NCBI GenBank assembly: GCA_005281725.1
Contig: SSBO01000077.1
Coordinates: forward strand, 4,470 to 15,649
Source of the DNA: Wuchereria bancrofti
Taxonomy: Eukaryota; Nematoda; Chromadorea; Rhabditida; Onchocercidae
Direction of reading: 5' to 3'
DNA length: 11,180 nt
Both the position numbers and the translations under genes were made by a program. Numbering within the stretch: the stretch's first letter is position 1; each line of letters begins with the position of its first letter. The notes beneath the pieces are model-generated. The model searched no databases and was not told where the DNA came from. It worked only from the letters and a program-made list of their open reading frames with translations. Positions 1 to 9,125 of the stretch are shown piece by piece.

Positions 1-141
1 TGGATGCTCATAGCATAGGATTGTTATAAGATCAAAGGTCAGCTAAACGAGTGCGATGCATTGCAAAGGAAATTATAATGGATTGCTATATTAAGCAGTA
101 TTAACATTTTTTTTTGCTTCGCGATATAGAAATTCGCGACA
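1..141 (-). mobile_element. 3' LTR of a BEL/Pao-like retrotransposon (partial, runs off left edge)
   Basis: On the minus strand this begins TGTCGCGAATTTC at position 141 and continues out of the window. It closely matches 3408-3550: the blocks GGATGCTCATA, TTGTTATAAGAT, AAAGGTCAG, AATGGATTGCTATATTAA and the TTCGCGAC end are all shared. The start carries a hairpin (TCGCGA at 134-139 and 119-124, 9-nt loop). Reading on the minus strand, a gag relic lies just upstream in the same orientation, so I infer this is the 3' LTR of an internally deleted element. The other LTR end and any target-site duplication are outside the window. Confidence 0.7.
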
Positions 142-151
142 CTCCCGACCT
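142..151 (-). other. Polypurine-tract-like segment next to the 3' LTR
   Basis: The minus strand reads AGGTCGGGAG immediately before the LTR start TGTCGCG. A purine-rich run directly 5' of the 3' LTR is where LTR retrotransposons place the plus-strand primer. The solo copy ending at 3550 has no such purine run beyond it, as expected. The tract is short and interrupted by TC, so this is only a candidate. Confidence 0.35.
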
Positions 152-157
152 AGAAAG

Positions 158-671
158 TTAGATGATTTGGGTGGGAGTTTTTTGTTGTTTTGTTGCACTT
201 CTAGTTCGTTGAGCTATGGGTAACGACAATTGTGGTAAATTTACTACTGGACGACATTCAGTTAAGCTAGGTTCTTTATTTTGTGCTAGACGTTTAAGGG
301 ATAGATAAGGTTATAATGGATCCGTACCTATGTTAATTAAATTTAAAATACCTCTATCGTCGTTTGCCAGTTGTTCGTATTTTTTTCTTCTTTTTTCTTT
401 TGCGACATTGGGGCTAGTTGAATGTGTTCCAACCATTTGTCGTTGATCTTCTCAAGAGTGCCAACATATTATTCGAGGCCCATCAACTTTTTTTTGATGA
501 TCCTTGCCCTTGCTTCGTATTGCTGGCACAATACTTCACTGTCGCTTTTTGGTCTAACGGAGTTAGATCCATTTGTCGTATTTCATCGAGGAATCCCTCG
601 AGATTCGCTTTTACTGGTGTAGCTTGAACAATTATACTGGCCGACATACCTGACTTCACCTCGGGCACCAA
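158..671 (-). pseudogene. Degenerate gag of a BEL/Pao-like LTR retrotransposon
   Basis: Minus-strand reading gives gag-like protein in two frames. Block A (671 to about 541) contains MSASIIVQATPVKANLEG and FLDEIRQMDLTPLDQK. Block B, one frame over (about 541 to 343), contains YEARARIIKKKLMGLE, an in-frame stop at 469-471, then LEKINDKWLEHIQLAP. Block C (about 362 to 158) has a stop at 311-313 and then RLAQNKEPSLTECRP and VVNLPQLSLP, and ends at TAA 158-160. A charged helical N-terminal part followed by a 'xLPxLxLP' motif is typical of the nematode and insect Pao gag family, where this motif precedes the capsid-like region. Everything after it (protease, RT, integrase) is absent, because the LTR starts only about 16 bp further on. 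Family assignment is by motif memory. The element is clearly dead. Confidence 0.65.
652..670 (-). other. Primer-binding-site-like tract
   Basis: The minus strand reads TGGTGCCCGAGGTGAAGTC, starting 10 nt after the proposed LTR end (CGACA at 681-685). LTR-element primer-binding sites begin TGG because they pair with a tRNA 3' CCA end. Two bases later comes the ATG of gag block A. The position between LTR end and gag supports the call; the donor tRNA is not identified. Confidence 0.45.
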
Positions 672-680
672 AAATATTTT

Positions 681-905
681 TGTCGTGAAACCTCAAACTT
701 GGGTAATTAAACCTTTATTTAACATAAAACAAATCAACATCATAATAACGCATTATACATATTGCACGGATGCTACACAGTTATAAAAGCGCTAAACATT
801 ACCAAAGAGCTGAAACCCCAACCACCCTATAAATAGACAATTATAAAAAATGATTAATTGTAATTAAGAGATGGTGTTGGAGTTAATTGAGACTAAAGAT
901 CATAA
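681..905 (-). mobile_element. Decayed 5' LTR of the same element (outer end uncertain)
   Basis: The left end is TGTCGTGAAAC at 681 on the plus strand, which reads ...GTTTCACGACA at the end of the minus-strand LTR. Inside, ordered blocks match the LTR copies at 1-141 and 3120-3550: CATTATACAT then GGATGCT (768-774), TTATAA (781-786), GCTAAAC (790-796), CAAAGAG, and an ATTATAA-ATGATT stretch near 841-856. The hairpin end is not preserved. By block order the LTR should stop near 890-905, but GCGACA at 1071-1076 is an alternative end that would make it 396 bp, close to the other copies. Confidence 0.45.
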
Positions 906-1797
906 ATGTGAATTTGAGAATAAAGGAAATTTGTTTAAGGATAGATATTTCTTTATTGCAATATCTATTGCATGCGTTTAATTCTCACATATCTCATACG
1001 GTATAATGTGTGTAAAGCGAGGTTAATTTATGAACAAAGAGATGCTTCATTTACAGCTTCTTGCTTTTCAGCGACAATGCTTATCTGTTTACAAATTTTT
1101 TATCCTCAGTTAAAAATTTCCTGAAAAATAGCAGTGCTTAACAAAATTCAAAAATGCAAACTGAAAAATAGGTAACTCAATTATTTCTATTTGCAATTAA
1201 TACTTAGATTATCATCTTGTGATAATACTTACAATCTCAGATATTAATTTGCAGAAGAAAATGATTTTGGTAATAGCATTAAATACTCATTCTAATAGCA
1301 AAAATATTGATACTGTAACTATGCGACTGTCTGGTATTTGCAATTTTACAAGTTTCAAACTCCGGTTCTTCTCTGTTTATGATGGTCATGTTTTTAAATC
1401 TCTCTCTTTTGTTCTAAGTCTCCAATATTTTGCTCTACTAATTGTCGAGCTATAAGTATTTAGTCTGATAAATAAATCTGCAATTAAAAATTATTGCTCT
1501 GAAGAGTGATACAGTTCTCATACGCTAACTGGAGTAATTTCTTGTTTCTTCATAAAGTAGTATCAAGTAGGCAAATAATTCGTTTACCATCTCTACTTTA
1601 CTGTTTCTGTTGAATGAGTTTAAGACCGAAAGACTTCAGAATTTCAGAAGTTTTTAAGTTACAAATGTTTAAACTGATAAGTTTTATTTTGAACAGCAGA
1701 AACTACTTGCAATATTTGTAAGTTAAGTAAGAATAATTAAAAAAATAGTTTACCAGCTGTTCGAGCTCGACTTTTGCTTTATGTCATTCTCAACTCT

Positions 1798-1824
1798 AAT
1801 GTAGATGCTTATGTCATCTACATT
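1798..1824. repeat. Perfect 10-bp inverted repeat with 7-nt loop
   Basis: AATGTAGATG (1798-1807) and CATCTACATT (1815-1824) are exact reverse complements around CTTATGT. No gene, LTR end or terminator context is visible, and no second copy was noticed in the window. It could be a small transposon relic or chance. Confidence 0.6.
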
Positions 1825-2712
1825 ATTCTGCTTAGGTAAGAAATCATGCTTTCATCCTGATATTTCAGTATGTATTTAGTCAGATTCGAATCAAACTAAT
1901 TAATGAAGCATTTTTATAAGGTTTTTTCTGAAAGCTAAATTTAAGTGTCAAGAAATTAGAATAAAATTTCGGTTCAAACAAATAATTTTGTTTTGAAATT
2001 AAGACAATTGTATTTCACTGGAAATAGTGAAGGTGAATTATCAATTTATGTTGTTACACTAAAATGGAAAGTACAAAAACGGACATTAAATTTTTCCAAA
2101 AGCTTAAAATCTAACAATTGAAATGGAAAACGAAACGATATAGAAATAGCTGAAATAGTGAGCAATACTAAAACTGTTGATTGTTGCTTGTGGCAAGAAA
2201 TAAGTCAATGTTTCTCTTTGCCTTACTGCTTACATTTCGGGAATTAAATTTTTTACCGCACCAGTTTTTTTGATTTTCGACCCTTCTTATCAGAGGTGAC
2301 AAAGCAAGACGATTAACAATTCATCAGCTAAAACTTGCAAACTCTTTTATTTCTCCATTCCATTAGTCATATCCACCTATACCAGCACACAAAATAGGCA
2401 CTTTTTATAGTTGTAACGGAAATAACGTGATGATTAAGGGCAGGTTTTATTAGTACTGGTCAGTTTCCCTCAATGTACCTCCCAACGCTGACTGAAATCT
2501 GATAACGTAAAAGAAACTCTTGATAACTATACTTGAAACAATAAGAGTTTTGTCAAGAGAGCTTCACTTCAAATAAATCATTATGTTTTGATTCGATACA
2601 TTGCAGTTTGTATTTTCCTGATTTTTCGTTGATAGAAAAACACAGCAGGAATTTCTGCTATTAAAAGTTAAGCTTTTTCTCTGGAATTGCGAGAATTCTA
2701 GCTTTTGAGCTG

Positions 2713-2763
2713 AACTAGTTTAGCCTTTAAAATTGATAAACTAGTTTAGAATTAAAATTGATC
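2713..2763. repeat. Two-copy tandem repeat, 26-bp unit
   Basis: The unit AACTAGTTTA is followed by ten variable bases and AATTGAT. It occurs at 2713 and again at 2739, with a few substitutions between copies. Each unit carries the palindrome ACTAGT. A partial third echo (TCTAGAATTTAGAATTG) follows. This is a minor local duplication with no evident function. Confidence 0.6.
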
Positions 2764-3119
2764 TAGAATTTAGAATTGGTGTGTAGCTGGTCAAAAGTTT
2801 GTTAAAAACTTGTGACTACAAAATTTGTCACTACGTTCTAAATAAAGTATCGTGATCACTCGATATTCTGTTTCACTGATAAAATATGAGCTGTTTTTGT
2901 TCAAGCTCAAACAGCAAAAAGTTTTTACTTCTGAAATATCAATTACATTGATCTTAAAAGTAACAAAAGCACATTGAAAAATAATGCTGTATTTTGCTCG
3001 TTTTCTTGATTGCTTGCTGAACTACTATTTGTTTATTCGGAAAGTGATAATGAAATATTGCAAGGTTATGAATTGTAAAGAATTCTTTATGTTTTGTGGG
3101 GAGAGTTGTTCGGTAGGCA

Positions 3120-3550
3120 CAGTCGAATCTTTTATTGATAACTACAATATAAAATAAATACTGGAGATATTTCGTGTAGAGTCGAGTTAATAAAGTTACA
3201 TTTTACATTATATATGTTAAGATGTGGGAATGGTTTATAATCAGACATTTTCGCACAAAGAATAAATTGTTTAGACATGAGAATGAGTTACTTGAACAAC
3301 AGGTTACAATGGATACCGCAATGGATTGCATGGATATCACAATGGGTTGTCTAGACATTAATTATAATGGATGGCAACTACAACTGGTTGCAATAGACAT
3401 TACATGATGGATGCTCATAACATAGGAATTGTTATAAGATGAAAGGTCAGTCAAACGAATGCGATATATTACAAAGGACATTATAATGGATTGCTATATT
3501 AAACTTTATTAACATTTATTTAGAGCTTCGCGATATTGAAATTCGCGACA
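3120..3550 (-). mobile_element. Solo LTR, BEL/Pao-like family (about 430 bp)
   Basis: The right end reads TTCGCGACA at 3550, so the minus strand starts TGTCGCGAATTTC. The last 143 bp are nearly identical to 1-141. The left part (TTGATAACTACAATA, ATATATGTTAAG, TGGG...GGTTTATAATCAGAC) aligns with the start of the copy at 7411-7812. The left end CAGTCGAAT at 3120 resembles TGTCGTGAAAC of the LTR at 681 with the terminal TG mutated. The TCGCGA hairpin (3528-3533 and 3543-3548) is intact. No gag or other internal sequence flanks it, so it is most simply a solo LTR left by recombination. No clear 5-bp target duplication is visible, which suggests age. Confidence 0.7.
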
Positions 3551-4057
3551 TCATCACAGTTACTCTAAGTATTTCACGATTAAATGAGAAAAGACATTCA
3601 TTCATTACGCAGTCATAATGCTGCAATTGTACCATTTAGTTTATTTTCGCTTCAGTACCCACTACTTCTGATTTTCTTAACGAGGACACTGGAAGGTGCA
3701 TAAAATAATATGGAATGATCAATTAAACTGGTTTTGGGAAAGACAAACGACCGAACAGTGTTGCTGTTCAAAATTTCTTCCCAATTTAACTTGTATCATT
3801 CATGCGCCTATCCCACTTTCAACCAATTTTCAATTTCTCTTGTTTTTAAAGTAAAATCATTTACTGATATCAGTTCCCGGGATATTTTTTTCTTTAAAAG
3901 GCTTTGCCTAATCGATTAAGGCTAATATTCTTTTTTTTTTCTTTCCTTTTTTTCTTTTGTCGAAAGGATTGACACTGCCAAAAAAAAGTTGCATCATTTA
4001 CTTATTTTTACCTTTTTGCGAACTTTATAAGCAATTATTAGAAAGTGACACTTGAAT
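3551..4057. other. Spacer upstream of the SWEET-like gene
   Basis: No coding block is supported. The open frame 3734-3919 (+) has no recognisable motif. A long pyrimidine run at about 3930-3960 and a second at about 4002-4017 end in AG dinucleotides and could serve as 5' splice or trans-splice acceptors for the gene that starts at 4084. This is inference. Confidence 0.4.
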
Positions 4058-4197
<140 letters not shown>

Positions 4198-4409
4198 TAA
4201 GTAATGGTAAAGTTTCAAATGGAATAAATGAAGTAAAACGCAATAATGAAATGAAAAGAAATAATAAATTTTAGAATTCTTCAGAATCTAAGTGATATAT
4301 TAAGCTTTTATGTTTAAAATTTTGGGAAATAAAACCTAAATTGATATACCACAAAGATAAACCCACGATATAGAGAAAACTTATTTTTTTTAGGCCTTTT
4401 AATTTATAG

Positions 4410-4487
4410 ACAAGCAGTCTATAAATGGTATCGACAAAAAAGCAGCTATAGCGATTCTCGAATTCCGTATTTTGCCACATACGTTGG
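4410..4487 (+). CDS. SWEET-like exon 2: first cytosolic loop and TM2 start
   Basis: Encodes [27 protein letters not shown] basic loop, then a Ser-rich run, then (I/L)P(F/Y) is the typical 'KS....LPF' signature of the first MtN3 repeat. The only donor in reach with the right sequence is GG|GTAACA (4488), phase 2. It does not fit the next block, which needs one base rather than the two it receives. Confidence 0.6.
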
Positions 4488-4714
4488 GTAACATTATGTC
4501 GGTCAGATACACTTTTGAAAAAATTGCTGTAATCTTTTCAAGAAGTTCTCAAACGAAACCAATTAATTATGTTTTGATTCTGTTTCCGTTTTTTTTTTCT
4601 TAATATTTTCTTAATTTTGGTTTAAAGCACATTTGTTCAAAAACTGCTGTTTTGTTTTGCAACCTTTCAAGGTTTCTATTTACATTATGATATCTACTGA
4701 AAAAGCCATTATGA

Positions 4715-5142
<428 letters not shown>

Positions 5143-5163
5143 GTATTTTATTTCAAATTTTAG

Positions 5164-5276
5164 CAGTCCTTTGATTTCATCAAGAATGAAAGACCAAAAG
5201 AAATAAGTCAGTCATTAATATGTTAAAATTCGTTTTATTAGATTCCATCTGCTGGTTAGTTACAATGTTATACTTT
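5164..5276 (+). CDS. SWEET-like exon 5: second loop and TM6, frame-shifted
   Basis: From 5164 the frame of exon 4 resumes with QSFDFIKNERPKEISQSL and then hits TAA at 5224-5226. The continuation is in another frame: INMLKFVLLDSICWLVTMLYF, stopped by TGA at 5277-5279. IK..., a polar loop and a Trp within TM6 are what the family predicts, so both halves look ancestral. The break lies in the 5205-5222 overlap and corresponds to a net one-base loss or two-base gain. Confidence 0.5.
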
Positions 5277-5400
5277 TGAAATGCAAGATGTAAAATTTTA
5301 TTTTGACAATAAAAATTGTAGAACTCATCTTATCTTTCCGCTGTTCCTCCTAACAGAGAGAAGTTGCACTAGAATTAGGATCTAAAAACTTTATGATTGA

Positions 5401-5553
<153 letters not shown>

Positions 5554-6969
5554 ACATTTAATTAGTGGTTAAGTGCTTGTTTTATATTAAACGAGATATG
5601 AAAAACTTCCAGCTTGTCTAATTAACAATTTTTGAAAACCCTAATAACTTGAATGATATTTCTTAGTTAGCTTTATTAATACCATTTTCAAAAGGTGCCA
5701 AAAAATACTATGCCATGATAATTTATTTAGAGATAATATATAAATTATCTAGAGATAAATTCTACATTTGTTTCTGTTTTTCATACTTTTCTTTAAATTC
5801 ATGTGCGGAATAAACGGCACTTCATCCATTCACAAACTTCGTCCTGCAATGCACAAATATCCGTACGACGTGTTATTTATAAATTACTGAAATGTAATTT
5901 GTTCTGAGAAAATTCATTCTGGCCAATAATGATGGTGGAGAGTGGCAATCGTTTAAGCAGTATTGAAACTCTTATCTTAAAAACTAAAAATTTTAAACGA
6001 GGTCATCAAACAGATAGTTTTTGAACAAGAAGGGATAAGTAGTCTGAATCAACATGTAATCAGTTCCTATCTTTAACCATTTTCGAGATTTTAACGCCCG
6101 ACGATTTTGGGACACCTTCTCGCTACTGATCAGACAGTTTCAGATTTTTAAGAACATCGGGAATGGTGAATGATAAGCGATAGCAATTTAAATTGCACGA
6201 TGGCTTGAAGATTTCTCGAGATGAATCCTGGGTTACTAGTGAGAGTGTCGAAAATTAAAAAAAAGGCAGGAAAATTGAAAATATACTGTAAATTAAATCC
6301 CTGTCAACTCTTGCCCTATTTGTTCATCGCTTACCTTCTCGTTTAATTATAAAAGGATATAATCTCATGGTCATGACGACCGATCAGTGATTTAAAAAAA
6401 TCGCTTAAAATCAAGCCAAACATAATTTTGTTAAAAAATAATTTGCTTACATATAATTAGTGATTCTATCTGGCAACACACATCATATATCAGCAGTATT
6501 ATACCATAAAGATTGTCGGATACTCTATGATTTCTTCATTTTACTGGGTGCCAAATAAAATAAGTTGATATCCTAACTTACAAATTTGAACTTAAAAACG
6601 ACCTTTACAAAATACACTAATTCAAAAAGCATTAGTAACTTTTCCTTTTTATAGAGAAATATGAGAAATACTTTACAGAGAAATACTGTCAGAAGGTCAC
6701 TTTTCTGATAAATCAATGATCATAAACTGATCATAAAAATTACCAAAGTATACAAATTTCTAGCGATTCCAGGAAAGCAGGGTTGTAGTAACAAACCCAC
6801 ACTATTTGCCCACTGCCGGCATTGTCTGTCGGTATCCAAATTATTCAAGTACTAAAACGGATATGCTCTTGGTGACTTAGACCAGAAATTATTTAATCGA
6901 GAGAAAAACACAAATGTTCTCAAAATTTAATGCAACGTATGTACTGCAAGATTTTAACTGCTAACTTAC
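5554..6969. other. Region without a convincing gene
   Basis: Only isolated open blocks are seen. Minus 6723-6582 reads a 47-codon hydrophobic, Phe/Leu/Lys-rich stretch ending at a GTAAGT donor (6575-6580), but it contains a three-fold TATTTCTC repeat and may be chance. Plus 6063-6176 has a 37-codon open frame (SVPIFNHFRDFNARRFW...) without motif. A short AT-rich inverted repeat lies at about 5732-5752 (AGATAAT...AATTATCT). None is called as a gene. Confidence 0.45.
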
Positions 6970-7055
6970 CTCTGGAGATGCTGGTCTAAAATCCAGTGCA
7001 TATGATACACTTCACTGTTTAATTCAAGGTCCATTAGAATGGAAAGGTATTCATT
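6970..7055 (-). CDS. Unassigned exon with canonical splice borders
   Basis: On the minus strand, ...CGTCATTTAG precedes 28 codons reading NEYLSILMDLELNSEVYH, MHWILDQHLQ, and then AG|GTAAGT. It opens in phase 0 and closes in phase 2. Amino-acid content (His, Trp, Met, Gln, Asp) is protein-like rather than AT-noise. I do not recognise the family; it looks helical and non-membrane. It could be a downstream exon of the TSP1-repeat gene on the same strand or belong to another gene. No continuation exon was found below 6970. Confidence 0.4.
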
Positions 7056-7214
7056 CTAAATGACGTATTTCACTCCAAAGAAACATCATGAAAAAGTGCG
7101 AGAAGTAATTGCTGCTTAATAATTACTACCTACATAGTACTAAGCGGTTACAATGGTACAGTTGACGTGAAAGGTTGTCTTTGATTTGCGAAATGTTATT
7201 TGAAAAGAGCTTAC

Positions 7215-7268
7215 CTTAATTGTTGTATTCCGTGCGTTAGGTTAGAAATAGTAGGCGTCAGATACGCT
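7215..7268 (-). CDS. Unassigned short exon candidate
   Basis: Minus strand: after AAATAAG, one base and then AYLTPTISNLTHGIQQL, closed by AAG|GTAAGC (phase 2). The donor is good; the acceptor is weak. Between this block and 7055 another open run (QQLLLALFHDVSLE, about 7111-7070) ends in TGA and does not connect in phase. The three blocks may belong to one gene whose true junctions I cannot resolve, or to a decayed gene. Confidence 0.3.
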
Positions 7269-7410
7269 CTTATTTATAATATCACGATGAAATTATTCCA
7301 AGTTTATTAAAAGCAATATTAATAATCTGAGCAGTAATAAAAGGATTTAAAAAGCGGAGGAAAAGAATTTGAATTTGGAGAAAATAAAAATGGAGTTTGA
7401 GTAATACTTG

Positions 7411-7812
7411 TAGTCGATAAGGATAATTACAATAACAATCTTGTTTACTACTATTGCATTTATATATGTAAGGATTGGGCGTGTTTACGATAAGACTAAA
7501 TGAGTCAAGAATTAGATGTGTTTAAAGTAAGTATGTATAAAGTATGTATATATAAGTATGCATATGATGAAATCACATATCTGAGGAATTTGAGGTGTTT
7601 ACAATAAGATCTTTAAAGAAGAGATTATGATGAGAGCTAATTTAACAATAATCATAAAATCACATGAGTAATAGATCATAAGGAGTTAAATTTATCGCAA
7701 TACATTTATGACACTATTAAATTGTTTACAGTTAAAAATGATTTTGTTAGTTATTACCTTAAATTTATTTTATTATTTTGGTTAGAGTTTCGCGAAATTA
7801 TAATTCGCGGCA
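7411..7812 (-). mobile_element. Solo LTR, divergent copy of the same family (about 400 bp)
   Basis: The left end is TAGTCGATAAGGATAATTAC, like the left end of the 3120-3550 copy (AGTCGAAT...GATAACTAC). TATATATGTAAGGAT-TGGG and GTTTACGATAAGAC align with ATATATGTTAAGATGTGGG and GGTTTATAATCAGAC there. The right end is TTAGAGTTTCGCGAAATTATAATTCGCGGCA, against TTAGAGCTTCGCGATATTGAA-TTCGCGACA. The hairpin is kept here with altered arms (CGCGAA 7791-7796 pairs with TTCGCG 7804-7809). It sits on the same strand as, and just beyond, the TSP1-repeat exons. Confidence 0.6.
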
Positions 7813-7993
7813 TACATTGCCTGAAATTTCTAAAATTTGTCTGAACTTAAGTAAAAGCTATTTAAATACCAAAATTATTGCTAATATAATATGAATTTGT
7901 GTTTTATGTAAAAAAGTATACATTCCGACTGGAAAGTAGTACCAAAAGTGACAGGCATCGACGGTAACCATTTCAAAAGTTTACCTTCATTAC

Positions 7994-8077
7994 CTTCGTC
8001 TTATTTGTTGTCCCATTTTTCCAGTTGCCCCATATAGTCCATTGAGCACACTTCTCCACATTGCATGCTTCAATGCT
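7994..8077 (-). CDS. Exon: end of TSP1 repeat 2, start of a third repeat
   Basis: The acceptor AAGAAGTTTAG opens in phase 0 and reads SIEACNVEKCAQWTIWG, NWKNGTTNKTK, closed by AAG|GTAATG. A second possible donor, AAG|GTAAAC, lies nine bases on (exon end 7985). AC...EKC provides the final Cys pair of repeat 2, and W..WG.W begins repeat 3. The expected Cys after the third Trp is not seen, so repeat 3 is atypical or the true exon end is earlier. Confidence 0.6.
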
Positions 8078-8197
8078 CTAAACTTCTTGAAGGGTTTTCG
8101 TTTTTGATATGATGCTTGAACAAAAGCGGCAGAAGAAAAACTGGATTATAAACAAATTTTCGAAGCTCTTCATTTTTCATTAAAATGGAAGTTTTAC

Positions 8198-8352
8198 CAC
8201 GGATGGTCCATCACATTGCTGATTGATAGAACAGACACGCGATCGCGATCGCTCATCACCATCACAACTCCGCGAGCGCGCGGTCCATTCTGACCAAGGC
8301 TTCCATTCTCGGCATACAGCACTACTGCACAATTCTTCTCTCATGGATTCAC
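8198..8352 (-). CDS. Exon: end of TSP1 repeat 1 and repeat 2
   Basis: The acceptor ...GATTTCACTAG completes the Gly codon split by the intron. The exon reads ESMREELCSSAVCREWKPW, SEWTARSRSCDGDERSRSRV, CSINQQCDGPSV, and ends GTG|GTAAAA in phase 0. It supplies the last two Cys of repeat 1 and most of repeat 2. Where repeat 2 should have its first Cys (WSEWT-x-C) the codon is CGC (Arg), one transition from TGC, so that repeat would have five Cys. The exon is locally CpG-rich (CGATCGCGATCGCG), unusual for this AT-rich window. Confidence 0.7.
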
Positions 8353-8519
8353 CTAGTGAAATCAGATAAAAACATCAAATAAAAAAGAATATGTAAACAA
8401 ATACAGAAAGGAATAAAATCTGTTGTAAATCTTTGTTAGATGAATAACGTTTTGGATAATTGCATTAAAGCTGAGTTATCTACAATTATCAGTGCTTGAT
8501 TTAATTTAAAAGCACTTAC

Positions 8520-8829
8520 CTAAACATTGTCCATCGACTGAGCAAAATCGTCTTCGCGTGCTGATACCTATTCCACAAGTAACCGAACATGGAGTGACCA
8601 TTCTGACCAGGAAATTACCATACTCTCAGTGTATTGACGTTGACAGTAATTGTATGACACCTTGCGATTATAAAATTTTTTACTTTGTTTAGATTCATTG
8701 GATGGCTGTTTCTTGTTAATATAGCTGCCGGACCATTCTTCATTCGACAATGTTGCTTTGGGGATCGAACTGAGGGAAGAAATACCGCTTTGCCGACATG
8801 TCTGGAATTGTTGAAGTTTTAATAAAATA
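8520..8829 (-). CDS. Exon: Ser/Lys linker plus TSP1 repeat 1 (frameshifted)
   Basis: After GACATCTTTTTTCAG the exon reads ILLKLQQFQTCRQSG, a polar Ser/Asn/Lys-rich linker (about 45 residues), then YTESMVISWSEWS. Two bases later, in another frame, it continues PCSVTCGIGISTRRRFC, SVDGQCL, and ends TTA G|GTAAGT. Without the extra CT (plus 8593-8594) the 308-nt exon fits its neighbours in phase and restores a canonical TSP1 core. With it, the frame stops at TAG within 8 codons. Confidence 0.7.
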
Positions 8830-9125
8830 CTGAAAAAAGATGTCCAAGAACTCTCTATGAATCTAGATTCAATTTTATAATTGTCCAATGCCTTGCAAGT
8901 CAAAAATTATACTGCAAAAATGCTTTCTTAAATTGTCATCAGAAATTAGCTCACAATAAAACAGGGATCAGGTCTTTTTGATTCGCAAGGAAGTGAATAA
9001 ACTGAACAATTGTAGTCCGTTTTTTGGAGGTAAGCTAATGACAGTGCGTAACAATTGGCTCCTGAAAGTGGTATTTAATAATGATTAATGATTATAGCAT
9101 GAGGTCGAGATATTAGATAATTAAC

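Larger units (their letters stand above)
906..3119. other. Region without a recognised gene
   Basis: This AT-rich stretch was read on both strands for exon-like open blocks bordered by splice sites; none was convincing. The longest open frame (1219-1455, +) looks random: hydrophobic, and without splice context or a motif. A perfect 10-bp inverted repeat lies at 1798-1824 and a 26-bp tandem duplication at 2713-2763. It may be intergenic DNA or part of a long intron of a gene outside the window. Confidence 0.5.

Noticed and set aside
119..139. Hairpin read as a Helitron 3' end
   Set aside because: No CTRR follows the hairpin, and the copies have TGTCG/CGACA-type ends, gag and PBS context, which fit an LTR.
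418..627. Two overlapping plus-strand ORFs
   Set aside because: Shadows of the minus-strand gag relic, whose frames carry the recognisable gag-like segments.
1219..1455. 78-codon ATG ORF on the plus strand
   Set aside because: No motif and no splice or gene context. An open run of this length is expected a few times by chance in 11 kb of such AT-rich DNA.
3222..3407. 61-codon ORF with repeated MD-I/MDC words
   Set aside because: It lies wholly inside the solo LTR and is created by the ATGGAT repeats.
3734..3919. 61-codon plus-strand ORF
   Set aside because: Low-complexity Phe/Ser-rich translation without domain, splice or homology signal.
4271..4480. 69-codon minus-strand ORF
   Set aside because: Antisense to the SWEET-like exon 2 (4410-4487) and its intron; the plus-strand reading carries the family motif.
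8568..8903. 111-codon minus-strand ORF taken as a whole gene
   Set aside because: Its first 24 or so codons are upstream of a strong acceptor (CTTTTTTCAG) and its last 8 lie past the frameshift; only the middle is the TSP1 exon.
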